From positions 34,469 to 98,468 of the forward strand of contig JAURVB010003376.1 in the NCBI GenBank assembly GCA_033002965.1: DNA of 64,000 nt, read 5' to 3'. Position 1 is the stretch's first letter; every line of letters starts with the position of its first letter. This DNA is from Piper betle. Its lineage: Eukaryota; Streptophyta; Magnoliopsida; Piperales; Piperaceae. The notes under the pieces were generated by a model. The model was not told where the DNA came from. It did not search any database and saw nothing but the letters and a program-made list of their open reading frames with translations. Both the position numbers and the translations under genes were made by a program. Positions 1-13,725 of the stretch are shown piece by piece.

Positions 1-725
1 TTCATTAGGAAAGCAAGGGCACTTGGTACAAAATCTCGCACAAACACCTGCCAACATAAGAGCATTTGCACATTTGTTAGCTGAGAAGAAGAAACAAGAA
101 GGATAAATGCCCATTTGAGCAACATAAAGAATGAACAATAAACGAACAAACAAACAACATGAAGACTAAAGAATATGCAGCAAATGAGTCACAAAAATGA
201 ACAATAAACGAATGTAATGAGCAAAACTGTTGACGACATCTGCAGTTTGAGAAAATTGCAAACTGAATTTCAGCTAATCAAGTATATTAAAGAGTTCAGA
301 CAATGATAAAGGGACTAAGGTTATTCGACCTGATCATAGTTCAGAACCTCCTCGGAAGCATGATCATACGCAGCAATGGTTCCAACTGGTTGTCCTCGAA
401 AATAAACCAGGGATCTCCTCAGAGCCTCCCATGCCTCAGCAACCATTGGATGCGGCTCAAATGAATTCCTCGCTGAAGACGCTGGAGTGTCCCATGCAGA
501 CCTGCCAGACCTGCCTCCTGGAGAACATATGCTCTCATAGCTCTCAAATCCCCCTCTAGCACCACCTATCGACAACTCGGTTAGAGATCGTTCATCAAAT
601 GACCGCTGCCGCTCAATATTAAGCCTTGGCTTGTCAAGAAGCCGTGATAGATCATAGTCATCTGCTTCCGAGATAGAGCATTGGGAAGCCACATTTCGTA
701 GGCCAGGCTCGCAAATAATCTCCAT
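1..725 (-). CDS. CINV1: Neutral/alkaline invertase, N-terminal part (two exons; gene continues left of window)
   Basis: Cytosolic-type neutral/alkaline invertase (GH100), which hydrolyses sucrose to glucose and fructose. Exon 1 runs 725 to 330. It starts at the ATG reading MEIICEPGLRNVASQCS and carries the clade hallmarks LDKPRLNIER, RSFDERSLTELS, SSARNSFEPHPMVAEAWEAL and YFRGQPVGTIAAYDH, ending at NYDQ with a GT donor at 329-328. An AG acceptor precedes exon 2 (47 down to 1), which continues exactly as VFVRDFVPSALAFLM. The reading frame could open further upstream only from a TTG just after a stop, so the ATG at 725 is preferred. There is no transit peptide, which fits the cytosolic clade. 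The remaining catalytic (alpha/alpha)6-barrel exons lie outside the window. The 5' region up to about 1660 is probably a UTR exon plus intron. No lesion is seen in the part present. Confidence 0.93.
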
Positions 726-1690
726 TAGCTGAGGCTTTTCAGGAGTAATTATACTTTCAGAGATACAGGACAATTACATACAATCTGATAAGAACAGCAT
801 TACATGAGGGGGCAGAAGTATGGTAAGATAAACTAAGCATGAAATCCTCAAAACAACAAAAACTATGTGCAGTCCCTAGGGCTCATGAATTGGTCCTAAG
901 CCTTCAAGATTGAATCTGAAAATCAAGCATGTATGTCCATAGTACCCAGTGACAGAGAAAAATCATCGACTTGAAATTGCATGAGAAAGAATAGGCCTTC
1001 TATAGTTGTCAAAATTTCTTCGTATCTTTACACATAACAACAACAAGAGAAAAGGGGAAAAACACTTTTCTTTTCCTAAACTCATTAAACTCAAAAACCA
1101 ACCTAAAGCAATGATAAGCAGGATGACACAAAAGAAACAGACTTCCAATAAAACACCCGAATTACATAAAATATAAAACAGAAGAAAGAAAAACACAGCT
1201 TTCGTAGCAATCAAGATCATCAAACTCCTAATGCCCAAGCCAACTAGAGCCAGATGCGAATTACGCAATAATAGCTCGAAAATATAACTGAATTAAGTAC
1301 ATCACTTAATCCATGCACTAATGACAGCCGAAAAACATGATTGTAGAAGGCAGCTCATAATAAATCAATATTAACCACAATTAGTTCAGCTAAAACTAGA
1401 AAGAATTACAAAACAAGAAAACACAATCATATTAAAAAACAAAAAAATAAAAATAAATTGAGATCTAGAATATCCATGAAAACAGAGTCGGACCCGTGAA
1501 TTAGAGAACTCAGAACAGAACAGAACAAGAAAAAAAAGAGCTAAAAAGAGGAGGAACTCCCACAGAATGGACGACGGCGAGCCCGTAGCTATCTCTTTCT
1601 CGGAGCTCCGGCGCCGGCGAAAGATCACTCCGGACAGGAAAGGGGAGAGAGAAAGAAGGAGGGAAAAAGAAAACAGAGCCGGAGATGGCT

Positions 1691-1700
1691 GTATTTATAG
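1691..1700 (-). promoter_or_regulatory. TATA box of the invertase gene
   Basis: On the minus strand the sequence reads CTATAAATAC about 970 bp upstream of the invertase ATG. It is followed by a pyrimidine-rich leader, as expected for a plant core promoter with a 5' UTR intron. Assignment rests on motif and position only. Confidence 0.55.
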
Positions 1701-4700
1701 ATGAGCAAACGTGGGCCCCACGATCCTTTTCTGACGGGTTTTTTTTTTTACATTTTAATGTAAAATGTAAAAAATATGGTCCTTCTTTTTAAAACCGGCA
1801 TTCCCCATTTTTTTGTCTCTTTTTTTAATTCTTTTAATGTAAAATATATATATATTTTTTTACAATCGTTAGCTGTCGGACGCACAAGGAAAACAGGTAA
1901 AAATGAAAATGCCTATGATGGTAATTTCATGTTCATATACAGCATCGTCAGAATAGAATATTCTGATTTTGTGTTGGTGATTTTAATTAATGGATATATG
2001 AGTATTACAACGTAACACAATCATTTAAGGTAATTAGTAGTGGTTATAGATGATTATAGAGATTAGATGTTTAATTATTTTCAAGAACCCTAATGTTTTA
2101 GACATACTCAAAAGATGACTTGTTAAATTCTATGATTTAAATAGTTTTAAAATCGGGTAACTTAGGACGGTTAGAGGACATCTGAAAGCTAATAAGAAAG
2201 AACAGAACATAACATTTTAAATTATTTTGACACGAAAGGATTAAGTTTAATTAATTGTAAATTGTAAAAAAACAAAAATGACGAATAATTAGAATTGTTA
2301 GACGAAGGGCGCTGTTCCAACAAAACAGGGGGAAACGTGTGTACTTATTGTAATAGATATAGTTTTCTTGGCCTGGGGAAAGACAGAAACATAAGGGTAC
2401 AAGCAGACGTTACATACTCTGCTTTGAGAAAAATATTATATTCTATACCAATTTCCCAAATAATATAATAATTAATTAATGTTCCATATATGCCCCTAAT
2501 TGGATCACGTAATATTCGTTTTCACCTCGTAAAATGCGGCGATGGTAATCATGAAAGCAAAATTCACAGACCTTGATGAGAGAGTATATATATATATAGA
2601 GTAAACTTTTCGGCCGCCCCGTGCCTCCGGAAAAATTTATTACCCAAAGCTTTAATATTCACCGTCCAAAATAGTTTTGATAAAAATAAAAAATATATAT
2701 ATATATTATCTTGTACCCGTTAGTTTGGTAGTAGGCTGGGTAAGAGGAGGGGAGTGGGGAAAAGAGGTGTTAGTGGCAGAGGGTCTAGATGGAGCTAAAA
2801 GGGGTGGCGACTGTGATAGACTGGTAGGGTCGAGGGGGAATAGGGAAAATGGGCATTAGTGCCAGGACGCTAATAAATATTTTTTTATATTAATTTTATT
2901 ATTTTTATCTTATTTTAAACAGGCCAAAAATAAACTTAGAGGTGAAACTTGAACGCCGAGGGGTAATATTGATAAGAAGGGCATTTATGGGAGTGCGTGA
3001 TGCCCCCAATCCACTTGCCATGAGCCAGACGATTCTCTGTTTTTATTTGTTTCATTCGGATAAGCTAGTGATCACGTGCCAACTCGGACTGCTAGATCTC
3101 ATGCGGCACCCATAACTCGCCAGCTTGTCATTTGTCAACATTTACCTAACTTCATATGGGGAACTGGTTCGTCGGTTTATTATTTATTGTCCAACCCGAA
3201 AACAAAATAAAATAATAATATAATAAGCGCAACTGTATTTATTTGAGCTCTAACTTTTACTTAAAATTTTTTTCATGATGTAATACATTAAGGTGAAATT
3301 GTAATATCTGAATTATGTAGTGTGAATTTAGTAGCTAGGAGACAGACATTAAAATTTATTTAGGGTGAACTGATTATAATTAATTAACAGTACAATATTT
3401 AAAATTTTGGGCCCTATCATGTTATCAACAGATTCGCATATAGTTTATTAGGCATTAAAGAAGATCGTTGCCTTTTAATGTTTGGATTACAATGCTAATT
3501 AATTGGTTCTGTCTTATTTGGACGGTCATTATCGTTTCACTTACCGCCCTAATTAACGAGTTTATTTTATTTTATTTTTATACACAATGATCAGTAAATT
3601 TGGCATGGACAAGGGGGCTGGGGTATGGTGGAGAACAAGTGGATCAATAATTACATAAATTTATGTAATTGTGGGTCCCAATATATTTTTTTCCAAAGGT
3701 TTATTTAGACCCATTCAAGAAAGGCATGAAAGTGATCACCTACTCATTTTATTAGATTAATAAAATATTATTGAAAGCTTAAAACTATGTCTTGTAGCAT
3801 AATATTATATATGCCATACCTTCGTCATGAAGCGCACACATTTGATTAAAGCCACTTGTTAAATAGGCCATTGATTAGTATATGAAGCAATTATTAACTA
3901 TAAAACAGAATAATTGAGAAAAATAAATCAAAATTAAGTCGTTCCATGCACGCCACCGTGAATAACTGCAAATACACACTTGAAAAAGATTGGACAATCT
4001 CAGCTATTGTTCAACAGCTCTTCTCAAAACAGTGTCGAGGAATTGTTACGAGTGCACAAAATATAACTGAATTCCCCGAGTAAAGAATGGCAGACATGTT
4101 TGTTGGACTTATGGTGGATCTCCAACAGAAAAGAGCTTAAAGAAATGTATGTTGGGAAGGATATGAATAGACATTGGACATAAGTTTAAGGAGTTAAAGA
4201 CGCATCTGCGATTGTGATATGCCATTCATCAACAAATTAATTAATCACATACTAAATTGATTCTTAAAAAAGGAGTCGGTATAACAAAGCACAAGGCATG
4301 CATAGATGCAGTTCTTAAGCAAATGCCAACTACATTTTGCAGTAATTTTCCCGTTTCAAGAAGAGCGCCCACCGATCAAGTAATCTGTAATACCAATATT
4401 CAAGTCACCATAGTACTGTTGCACTTGCCCATATGCAACACATTTTGTGATTATTTGGGCAAGATCAATGACTCGGCGATAGAAATATTCAACAGCATCG
4501 ATAAGGATGAATGAATTTTATTTTCCGCCCATTTAGCCCAATTAGTTTGGTCGTAGAATAGACTCGTATAGCAATGTTAATGTTGGGTTTCATTATTCAC
4601 GTTTGAATCATACAAGAACTCATTGATGTTCACTGATTGGATTCTTTTTTAGTAACAGTACAATTCCACCTAAATATTTGGTATTACCAAATAGTCAGTA

Positions 4701-5458
4701 TAGCGAACAACCTCCTCGCATCATGCATGCATCCTTACATTGAATTTGAGCCAGTGTTCAAATAGGACAAGCTAGCAGTACTACATGTAACACAACAATA
4801 CACCTGAGATTTACAGTACGAGAGCGTGTGAAATGGGCACCGCGAGTCTACTCGCTGTAAATTTATATATTTCAATTTCAATGACAAGCATGTAAGAATC
4901 GATGGCTAATTGTACACATGATACATGCAGTTACCTACTGAGAAGATATGCACAGCATTTAGACAACAAAGACCTGCCTGCAATGAATTGAAGAAGATTT
5001 ATGAAAGCGGTATCTTATCGTCAAAGTAAGGTAGTTGGTTCCTTCACATATGGGACTGACATGTCTTGATGAATGTGTCAGGCAAGCAGAGAAGAGGGAA
5101 GGTGCTGAGAATGTTGGATGGAGAAGAGGGAAGATGAAACCGAAGCAAACAAGCACTGCAGGAACTGAATTGCAGTTGGGTACTTGAAAAATGGTCGGAC
5201 CATAGGTTCTCCATGTGGTTTGGTACGTATATTCACTACAAAACTCACATACGGACATGAATTTTTTTCCTTTTTTCTTTTCTTTTTCGCAGTTCAAATG
5301 AGAAAAACAGTTTGTCATAGCCGTGATCATTATCGTAAAATAAGTTAAATTCATACAATCGTCTACAGTTATTTGAAAATAATATACTAGATTACTACTT
5401 TGAACAAGACCAGGAGAACTTACAGAGGTGAAGATACCATACACGGACGATAAATATC
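1701..5458. other. Intergenic, AT-rich, no gene recognised
   Basis: AT-rich spacer between the invertase promoter and the 3' end of the CHFR relic. It holds short microsatellites (TA runs near 1845 and 2589) and only short open frames with no recognisable domain. The stretch from about 4960 to 5444 is probably 3' flanking sequence of the CHFR relic. Confidence 0.5.
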
Positions 5459-8400
5459 AAGACAAGAAGCTGCTCCCTCTTGTTGACCGGCACACATGAT
5501 TTCTCTTATGAGCATGCTGATCACTACGATGTCGTGTCCGGCAGGCATATCCATACCAGCAGTCCCCCTTTTGGAAGCATCAGGAGGAAGCAACTGTAAT
5601 AAAGTTCTCGTTTAGTTGGTAACATTTAATAATGGTATAAAATATAAAAACCATTGTGGGTCTGGAAAAATCATATTGAAAAAGAATAACATCAACTGGA
5701 AGTCAGGAAACTTACATATTTCGGTAGTGTAATCCGAAACCAATACAACAGATAACCAACCAATTTGTCATAACATTCACTGCATACGAACAACAGCCCA
5801 TGTTACAAGACTGAATCATTTTCATAACCAAATCAGATGACGGTGAATAAAAATTGTGGAGAATGAACAATAAATGAATGCAGGATCATGGCATCCAACA
5901 TCCAACTTAGAATAGTTCAATTGTGGCCCTTAAAAAACCTCCATTTGTTGCAGTTTCTAACTTAATTGCAATGCTCTGATATGTATAAAATGGATTGTGT
6001 AGCATTTCCTTTGTAGTATAAATTATATAACCACCTCATTGTCACAGTTTATTTATAAATAACGAAAGTTGACCTTTTAACTAAATTGGTAAATTTTGGC
6101 TGGCAAAACATGCATCAAGCATCAGAGCTAAGAATAAATATATAAACCAAGGTGAAACTCACTTGCAGAGGAAGGTGTCTGCAGTAACAAGTTCAGCATG
6201 GTTTAGTGGCATCCTTGATTGATCTGCATAACAAATTGATACATAAGCACAAGTAAAGAAATAAATTATATGACAAACAAGCTCATTTGTTGACTGTATT
6301 ATCAACACAACCTTCTATCCCTACTTAAGCGCAAATAAAGAAATCAAAATATATCGTTCAAGAAAAAAATTTTGTGTAACTTTCTTCTGTTAATGTATTA
6401 TGTAACCTCACAAATGTACTTAATGAAAACCAAAGACCATAATTTTATATATGTTTATAAAGAGTGGCCACATCCAGATGCTGATAACATAACTTTTGTT
6501 TGTTGTCAAAGAGAAAATAACAAATTACATCTTGCAACATTTTATCTTTCAGAGCATTATAAGCAATTTACCAATTTCTTCGTTATTTAGCTTCACAAGA
6601 AACTCTGAGATAACATCAGGCAAGGTTTTCCCTAACTGCCTAATACAATTTTCAGTAGCCTGGAAAAAGAATCGAACAAAAAATATATAAGAAAGTACAA
6701 CTGATCATGCAGCAAAGGCAGTTTCAATCAGCATTAATGAAAAACCATACATTTATTTCATATTGATTATTCTGGTGGGCTGAACTTGAAATCCTTGATG
6801 GAATACGTTCATGAACCTGCAAGGCTGATATATCTTAAAAAGGCATGAAAAAAATCAATCACATTATTAGTGCCTGAAGTAATGAGGTTTCTTCTGGCTA
6901 AATGTGCAATGGATTCTGGATTGAACAAGTCACTTTAAGTTCCTATAAATAAGCCAACTCAAATTAATCACGAGAAAATAACCATTAACCAGTAAGACAT
7001 CATGAAATAGGCTAGGAGGCTTAACATCCTTCATCAAATATAACTTTATTTAATAATGTAGCTTCACTAAATACCATTTTTATTAGTCCACAACTAGGAT
7101 TATATATCCAACTTACAACACACCATGAACATATTGCCAATTTGCAGAGTCAAATATGGGCAGTGGTCTGCCTCAATCAGTTTTTACAAATACAAAAGAC
7201 TAGGGAATTTAATGAACTTGTATATTTGAGAAAAGGTTTAACTTTAATTTTCATATTTTATACTGATAGAGTTAGCCAGTAATAGCATCACTTCTTAGGG
7301 TTTAGACTACAAATATTAATACTTTACATCATCAACACTTTTGCCAATATCTTGCACGGATCTATCCTGCTCAAACTACTATTTTGCCCAACTTGTCAGA
7401 TAAAACTTTGTTTCTCTTAAACATTCAATTTCCAACAATATATCAGTACTCACAGGTCGAAATGTCTCACACTCACAAATTCCAGTATTCTGAGTGGGAA
7501 TCACACCTTGAGCCAGCCAGTATGCAAAACAATATCCTCTATCACATCCCACACCTGATCACAAAAGATTAAAATTTAAAATAAACTCGACTGGAACATA
7601 AGGAATGTTATAAATTAAACAGAAGAACAAAACCATTTTTCTTTTCTTTGTAAGAATAACAACACACTCGAACTATTAATCTCCACTTTCTGCCACAAAA
7701 AGAAAGCTACAGACGAGGTGTTAAGGTGCTCTGTTTGACATCCAATAAATAATCAGGTTAAAAAACATAAATGTTGCAGAAATTTGCAAAATCTTTTCAT
7801 TTTGCCACCATGAGATTGAACAATTGTCTTCTATTGAACCATAAGTAGGAGTATAAATCAGCATTTAATAAGGAGATCATCAACATAAAACTACAAATAG
7901 TGCTTCCCACAAGATCAACTCCTTCATCTAGCAAAAAATATCCACACATAATTATCCATGTACAAGAGGATCAAATGAAACATACACTGTTGAGGAACAG
8001 GAATATCAGGCCTAGATGGCATCATTTCTCCACAAACTTCTCATTTTAGATGTTCAATACTCTGATTGCATTTAAACCAGCCAAGTTCAGTATCTGCAAG
8101 ACCTCTTCATGTCACTAAAGCGCTCATAAGACAGAAGAAAGTAGGACAATAGAATACTATATCAAATACCACATTTAGAAGATTGATATGATCAAATATT
8201 ATTGGAAAACGAACTTATCTGTCATATGATGAGAATTAAAACAAACTTATTGTGTAATGATTCGGTAAAAAATACAAACTAAAGGGCCTTAATCAGTCAT
8301 CTCTTAAAAAATAGTTAACCAAAGTTGAAGATCTATAAAAAACTTGATTTTACTCTAATAAGTATTAGATACAGGACTAAGTTGAAGGATCTTACATCCA

Positions 8401-11400
8401 CCCACCTTAAAAATTTCATCTCTGAAATTTCTACATTTGGCCCGTCGCTAGCCCTAGCGCACGTTTTTCTTTGGCCCGTGCCAACAATTTAGCCAACATC
8501 CCTAGTTCAGCCCACCATCTAACATAAATCAGGTTGGCTCTAATACTATTTATAACAATTCGGTCTAAAGCGCAAACTAATAGACCTAAATCATCTCTTC
8601 AAAATTGATAAACTGAAGTTAAAAATCTATAGTCCATTCGTACTAACAAACCGGATTTTACCTTGATAGGTATTAAATATTGGACTAAGTTTAAGGATCC
8701 CACAATCCACTCACTTTAAGAAATTCCATTTCCGAAATTCCTACACTTATTCCGTCACTAGTCGTAACCCACATTCTTCTTTAGCCCGGGGGCTTGAACC
8801 GGGTGGGTCGTTACATGTAGTTAGGCTAGTTTGACTACAACACCTAGAGCAAAGTAGGAACAATCTACAGGACAAGCTAATGGTCGTGCAAAGAAGAATG
8901 AATGAGAACAATAGTCATGTTAATGACTTCAATGTGACTGTTGCTACCATTGAATGAAGAAAGGAGTAAATCCATATTCTTTGATATTGTATAGATGAAC
9001 TCTGCCAATGGTTGAGCATTCCCGGTCCCAAGCATAGAAAAAGGAGGAGGGTTGTAGTAACGAAGGGCACCTAGCCATCCAAAATCTTGTCATTTGTAAA
9101 TTTTTAATTGTATGGATCATTGTTTAGAATCCATGTCCCCAACACCCTTTAGGTATTAGGTGGAAGAAGAAGAACTTGATACTTTATAGATTCCTTATTC
9201 TGCAGTGATAAAAAAATATAATATTATGCACATCCCTTCTTTTGTAAGTTGACAAAGTTTATCTAAAATACTTTACTTCATTAAAGGCCAAACTAGTTGT
9301 AACAATTGATGTAATAGAATTTCGAATCATGGACATTTCAGGACTTTGATAATATAAAACTTTGTGCAATAGTTTTTCAAAATCCGAATAGAACCCACAA
9401 AAAAAGGGGAAAATATCTATGAATTCTCAGACCTCCCCAGAAGACAATTGTGCCAATATCTCATCAGAAAATTCCATAGAGCACATGTTTCAAGCGACAC
9501 AATGGCCTAAAAAAGATGCATGCTTCACCTTTCTAACTGCATATACTTAATTTCATCTTTTGAATCAGCTAAGCCTCAACCTGATGCTAGGATAGTATGC
9601 CTTGCATGCAAGTTAACTTGAATTTTTGTCTTGTACCTAATCTCTCATTCGAAAGTAGCACAGTATTAATTATTTGGATGATAAAACGTCTTGCTATATT
9701 CAAGATCAAGAACAACTAAAAATACAAAGTCATGAACGAAGAATCTTAATCGCATTTTACTACATTGAAGGCATGGAAGTTCTACTGTGTAACCTTCATC
9801 AGCATCTATAGAGAGAAATGAACTTTCACTTTTGCGCCTCTTTCTCTCAATGACTTAAAAAATAGCAAAAAATAATCATTTTCTTATTACAAAACAGGGC
9901 AGCACAATGTTTCTGCCGTCTGAAAATATAGGGAGAGCTTTCAACCTAGTCTCCTAACATTTCTAATTTTCATCGCATGCATATTGGGCCTTGTTTATCA
10001 TTAATTTAACTAATTGATCCTCCTTTGTGTCCCCTTTTTGCTTCTAGATAACATAGATTAACGTAACAGAGATCACTCTATTACTGATGTTGTCAATTTT
10101 TGAATGAATTTGATAGCATACTTGAGGGTTTTACTTTATTCTCATTTCCAATGCAATGCCAAACTTTCTCAAATTTTTCAGTCGACTATATGGAACATTT
10201 ACAGGGGAGCATACCTCATTCTTTTAGCCATTAATATTCAGCCATGTAACAACAAAGAAACACATGTAATCAGCACTTTGGTAGAACATAACCTACAGAA
10301 CTGACCACAATAGTCTCTCCTCTATGCAAGAAATTGCTACACGATGGTGTTGCAGCGAACACTTTGTCTAAAATGAGAAAGATCAGCTCAAATTTTCAGA
10401 TACCATTATAAAAATTGCTATTCATTGTTAGACACACACATTTCATCATTTTAGACATTCAATTTGCATCGCTCAGCCAAATTCTATTATATAGGTTCTC
10501 CTAATCTGAGAGTTAGGAAACCCATGTAGAACATGCCTCTTTGTTTTCAAATGAATTTTTTGTCATCAACTTAAATCTAAAAGGCAATCAATCAATGATA
10601 TAAATAGACACCTAGACTAGCTAGGATAAGGTGTCAATGCAGATAATGATGATGACTGTTACAACAGATGTTCTGAAAGGCTGATCAGCCACTTGCAATG
10701 AAACATAAATAGAAAAAATGTCCATCTCATTTAACAGTATTGCCAGCTAAAATATGAGGTGTGACTGTCTTATACTGGATAAATGACTATAAATAGAGAC
10801 TCACAATATTTGTTTCAATGGAAGCATGTTGATTTAAACTGGCTATTTTTTCATCTGACCGTCCCAGCGAAGCATTTTGCACTATAGCCTATATGACAAA
10901 ATAGAATGCAAAAGAGAAATTGCAGATTTAAAAGCGAAAAAATATATTTATTTGAAAGATAAGCTCTATACCTATTATGGCTTTTATGAAAAAACAATGG
11001 AAGCTGAATGTGGACTCTAAAATTTGGTCAGAACATATTTGAGGGCATTCAAAAGTCACCAGTTCATTGTTTAGACATTTAAGGTGGCAAACTCTAAAAC
11101 AGCAAGTGCAAAACACTGGATCCTCCAACTTAAGTGCTTCCTCCCCTTTGTCCCATGGTTAACTCACAACAGTGTCACAATACCTCAGCAAATTTAAAAC
11201 CAAAATAGAATCACAAAGAAGTGCACATGAGAAGAATTCTCCTAAATAACTAAGTACACAGCAACAACATCTCACATGAAAAAATGAAAAATCTCAAGTA
11301 GCACCGTGTCACACAACTAAATAAGAGATTACCTCGTCAACAACGTGTATAAAATGGTTTTTCCCAACAGAAGCTATATTCGTCTGGTATTGAGGGCAAA

Positions 11401-12850
11401 GGACATCTTGTCTCTTTTTTTGGTATGGCTTCATCCATTCCAACAAGCAGACATTACTAAAAAGAAAATATTATGCATAATTGTACATTCATGTTAACAA
11501 GCATTCAATGTTCTCTAGAGAATACAGAAAATGCATTTATTCACCAGAAGTTGTGAAAACAGGGTGACACCGTCACAACATCATGCAATACGCTCAAGCA
11601 TATTCCACCTTTTGCATGGTCAACATCTAATGGAATCTGCAATATAACACCAATTTAGAACTATGAAACAGCTCAAATATGACTGACTAAAGCTAAATAT
11701 ACCAGTCTCTAACCTTCAAAACTTTTTCTTCTTGTTTCTCAGCAGATACTGTTCTGAAGAAATAAAATAAATAACCTGAAGAATTGTGACATTAAACAAT
11801 TAACCGTTCCAATTCTTTTGCTGTATAATTATAAAGCAATTCTAATCCCCCATGTCCTAAACCTCCATGTTTATAAACATCCTAGTGAGAAGCAACCAGA
11901 AACTACTATATCAATGACATGAATACATCAATCAAATGTACAAAAATTACAGATAACAAAAAATACAAGATTGACATCTTTCTTCTTCTTTTTCCACCTT
12001 ACCCAAAATGGAGGGTTGGGAACATGGATGCCATACCGCCATTGCACACGATCATAAATGACATTTAATTGGTTTCTAGGAAAATAATGTGGGACAAAAA
12101 CAGAAAAAAAATGACAAAAAAAGTTTTGCATCATCTATACATAATAAGATAAAAACAAAAAATGTACTTATAATTTAGTTAAATGAAATGTGCCACGAAT
12201 ACTGCCATAGAAAAGCACAAGTGCGTCATCATAATCCAATAGCCAAACAAAATATGAAATTAGACAAAATAACAGCACGGAATAAGAGAGAAGCTATATC
12301 ATATCTTGCAAATAAGTTGTCCAGGATAAGCAAGTACAAGTAGACACAAAAAGGGAAACAAGGCAAGCACGATCATAGTCAAATAACCAACATAGGGCTA
12401 AGCACCCAAGTAGTAAATCAACAATCACAAACCTCCACTATCAGATCCAGGAACAATTTCACTACCACACTCGATGCTCATACTTTCTTCTGTTCCAAGG
12501 GGGTATTATTGACATGTATCACGCTTGAACTGATAAGGGTAAGCAAAATAAAGACAAAATTTACTTATACAGTCCACATTGCACGAAGAAATAAATGCTT
12601 CTACCTCTGTTTTATACAAAAATATATTGATGTGTCATACAAAAAGGGTGTAACAAACTCAAACCTTATATTCCGAACGGTAGCTTCATTCCGCCTAAAA
12701 ACAATGGAGAATAGATTGCCATACATTTTCTTTTTGAATCTATCAAAGGGCTTTGGCTCATTCTTTGACTGCTCTGCTCCCCCAACAATAGGAAAGATTT
12801 GTTGCAAATCGGGGTTTACCAACCAAGAAAGTCATGGGAGAGGCAGGCTA
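5459..12850 (-). pseudogene. CHFR: CHFR-type FHA/RING E3 ubiquitin ligase pseudogene, at least 11 exons
   Basis: Relic of a CHFR-type ubiquitin ligase (mitotic checkpoint family: FHA, RING, C-terminal Cys-rich region). Exons with good splice sites, in coding order: 12489-12433 (FHA end, IECGSEIVPGSDSG), 11753-11714, 11636-11545 and 11456-11333 (RING, with VLHDVVTVSPCFHNFC and VGKNHF), 10888-10805, 8093-7986 (CGEMMPSRPD), 7554-7454 (GCDRGYCFAYW), 6816-6751, 6659-6572, 6223-6163 (RMPLNHAELVTAD), 5779-5716 (LLYWFRITLPKY) and 5593-5459 (YGYACRT, stop at 5461). An earlier FHA piece lies near 12660-12822; one or two exons, including one near 10330, are uncertain. Lesions: the first RING cysteine is Gly (11607-11609), a later ligand is Tyr (11387-11389), a Cys codon is TGA (8041-8043), and the last exon has a 1-bp deletion in a G run near 5567. 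Introns are kept, so it is not a processed copy. Confidence 0.88.
8253..8815 (-). mobile_element. Old miniature LTR element (TRIM-like) inside a CHFR intron
   Basis: Two diverged direct repeats, about 8253-8490 and 8551-8815, begin TGTAATGATTCGG and TATAACAATTCGG and share blocks such as CAAACTAA, a TAGGTATTAAATA-like tract and CTTTAAGAAATT-type stretches. The right copy ends GGGTCGTTACA. Immediately left of the right repeat, the minus strand reads TATTAGAGCCAACC, which resembles the tRNA-Met primer site TGGTATCAGAGCC. The internal part is only about 60 bp and has no coding capacity. No clear target duplication was found. A tandem genomic duplication is the alternative. Confidence 0.5.
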
Positions 12851-13189
12851 AGTTTCCCGAAGCCCTTGTTATGATACACCACTGTTGTCTCTCAGAAGAC
12901 GAACACACTATCGGTGAGCATATGGTATTCTCATCCAACCTACTATCAACGTCTGGATAACTTGCATCGGATGGAGCTGCAAACAAAGACAAACATATTC
13001 ACTCAGAACAAACTACAAACTACATGGAAGTTCGACAAACAGAAGATATCCATCACAAGTATGAGGAAGATAGGGTGCAAAATGCAAATAGTTCATTAGA
13101 TATCGATTAGTATTGATTCCATTCAACCTACAGAGCAAGCACAGTATTTGTAAGCGCAGAATTTAATTAAGAGAGCCTTTCGTCCAATC

Positions 13190-13725
13190 ACGGGGAAAAA
13201 CGAGAGAAAATGTCTAAGTCGGAACTCGACTCGAGATCGAATGAGTTTTGAATATATATGTTTAAATTCAACTCGAATATCTTTTATTTGTTCAAGCTCA
13301 AATACACTTAAATTAATTTGAAACTAACTCGATTAAAATGCAAAAGTCGTTCACTTAAAAAAATGTTATCAATGTAGATTAAACCCACAACTTTGATGTC
13401 AAGGACTTGAATATTTATCATCTCAACTATCTCACTTCTTTATTATTATATTATATATATATATAAATATAATATAATATAATATAATATAAAAACTATA
13501 GTATTATATTATTTTATCGAGTCGAGCTATGAGTCATGTTCGAGTCAAATTCGAGTTATACTCGAGTCGAGTCCAGTTGAATACGGCCTTGCTCAAGCTC
13601 GGCTCGTAAGATTCAAGTTCGAGCTCGAACATTTAAATATTGAGTTTTGAGTCGAATCAAGCCGAGTAGAGGCTAAATGCTCACGAGCTGGCTCGTTCAA
13701 TTAACAACCCTAAACATACGTAATA
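13190..13725. repeat. Dispersed repeat with CGAG/CTCG-rich arms
   Basis: A 0.5-kb block whose two arms are rich in CTCGACTCGAG / GAGCTCGAAC motifs separates a central (ATAAT)n run near 13440-13500. It closes with GGCTCGTTCAATTAACAACCCTA, a form often seen at the ends of plant non-autonomous hAT-like elements. No coding sequence. Terminal repeats and target duplications were not resolved. Confidence 0.4.

Noticed and set aside
963..1628. Hydrophobic minus-strand frames upstream of the invertase
   Set aside because: They sit in the probable 5' UTR/intron of the invertase gene, lack conserved motifs, and the larger one does not begin with ATG.
10928..11128. Cys-rich minus-strand frame (FCTCCFRVCHLKC) resembling a zinc finger
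   Set aside because: It lies between two CHFR RING-region exons and matches no part of the CHFR protein; the spacing fits no PHD or RING pattern. Treated as chance intron sequence.
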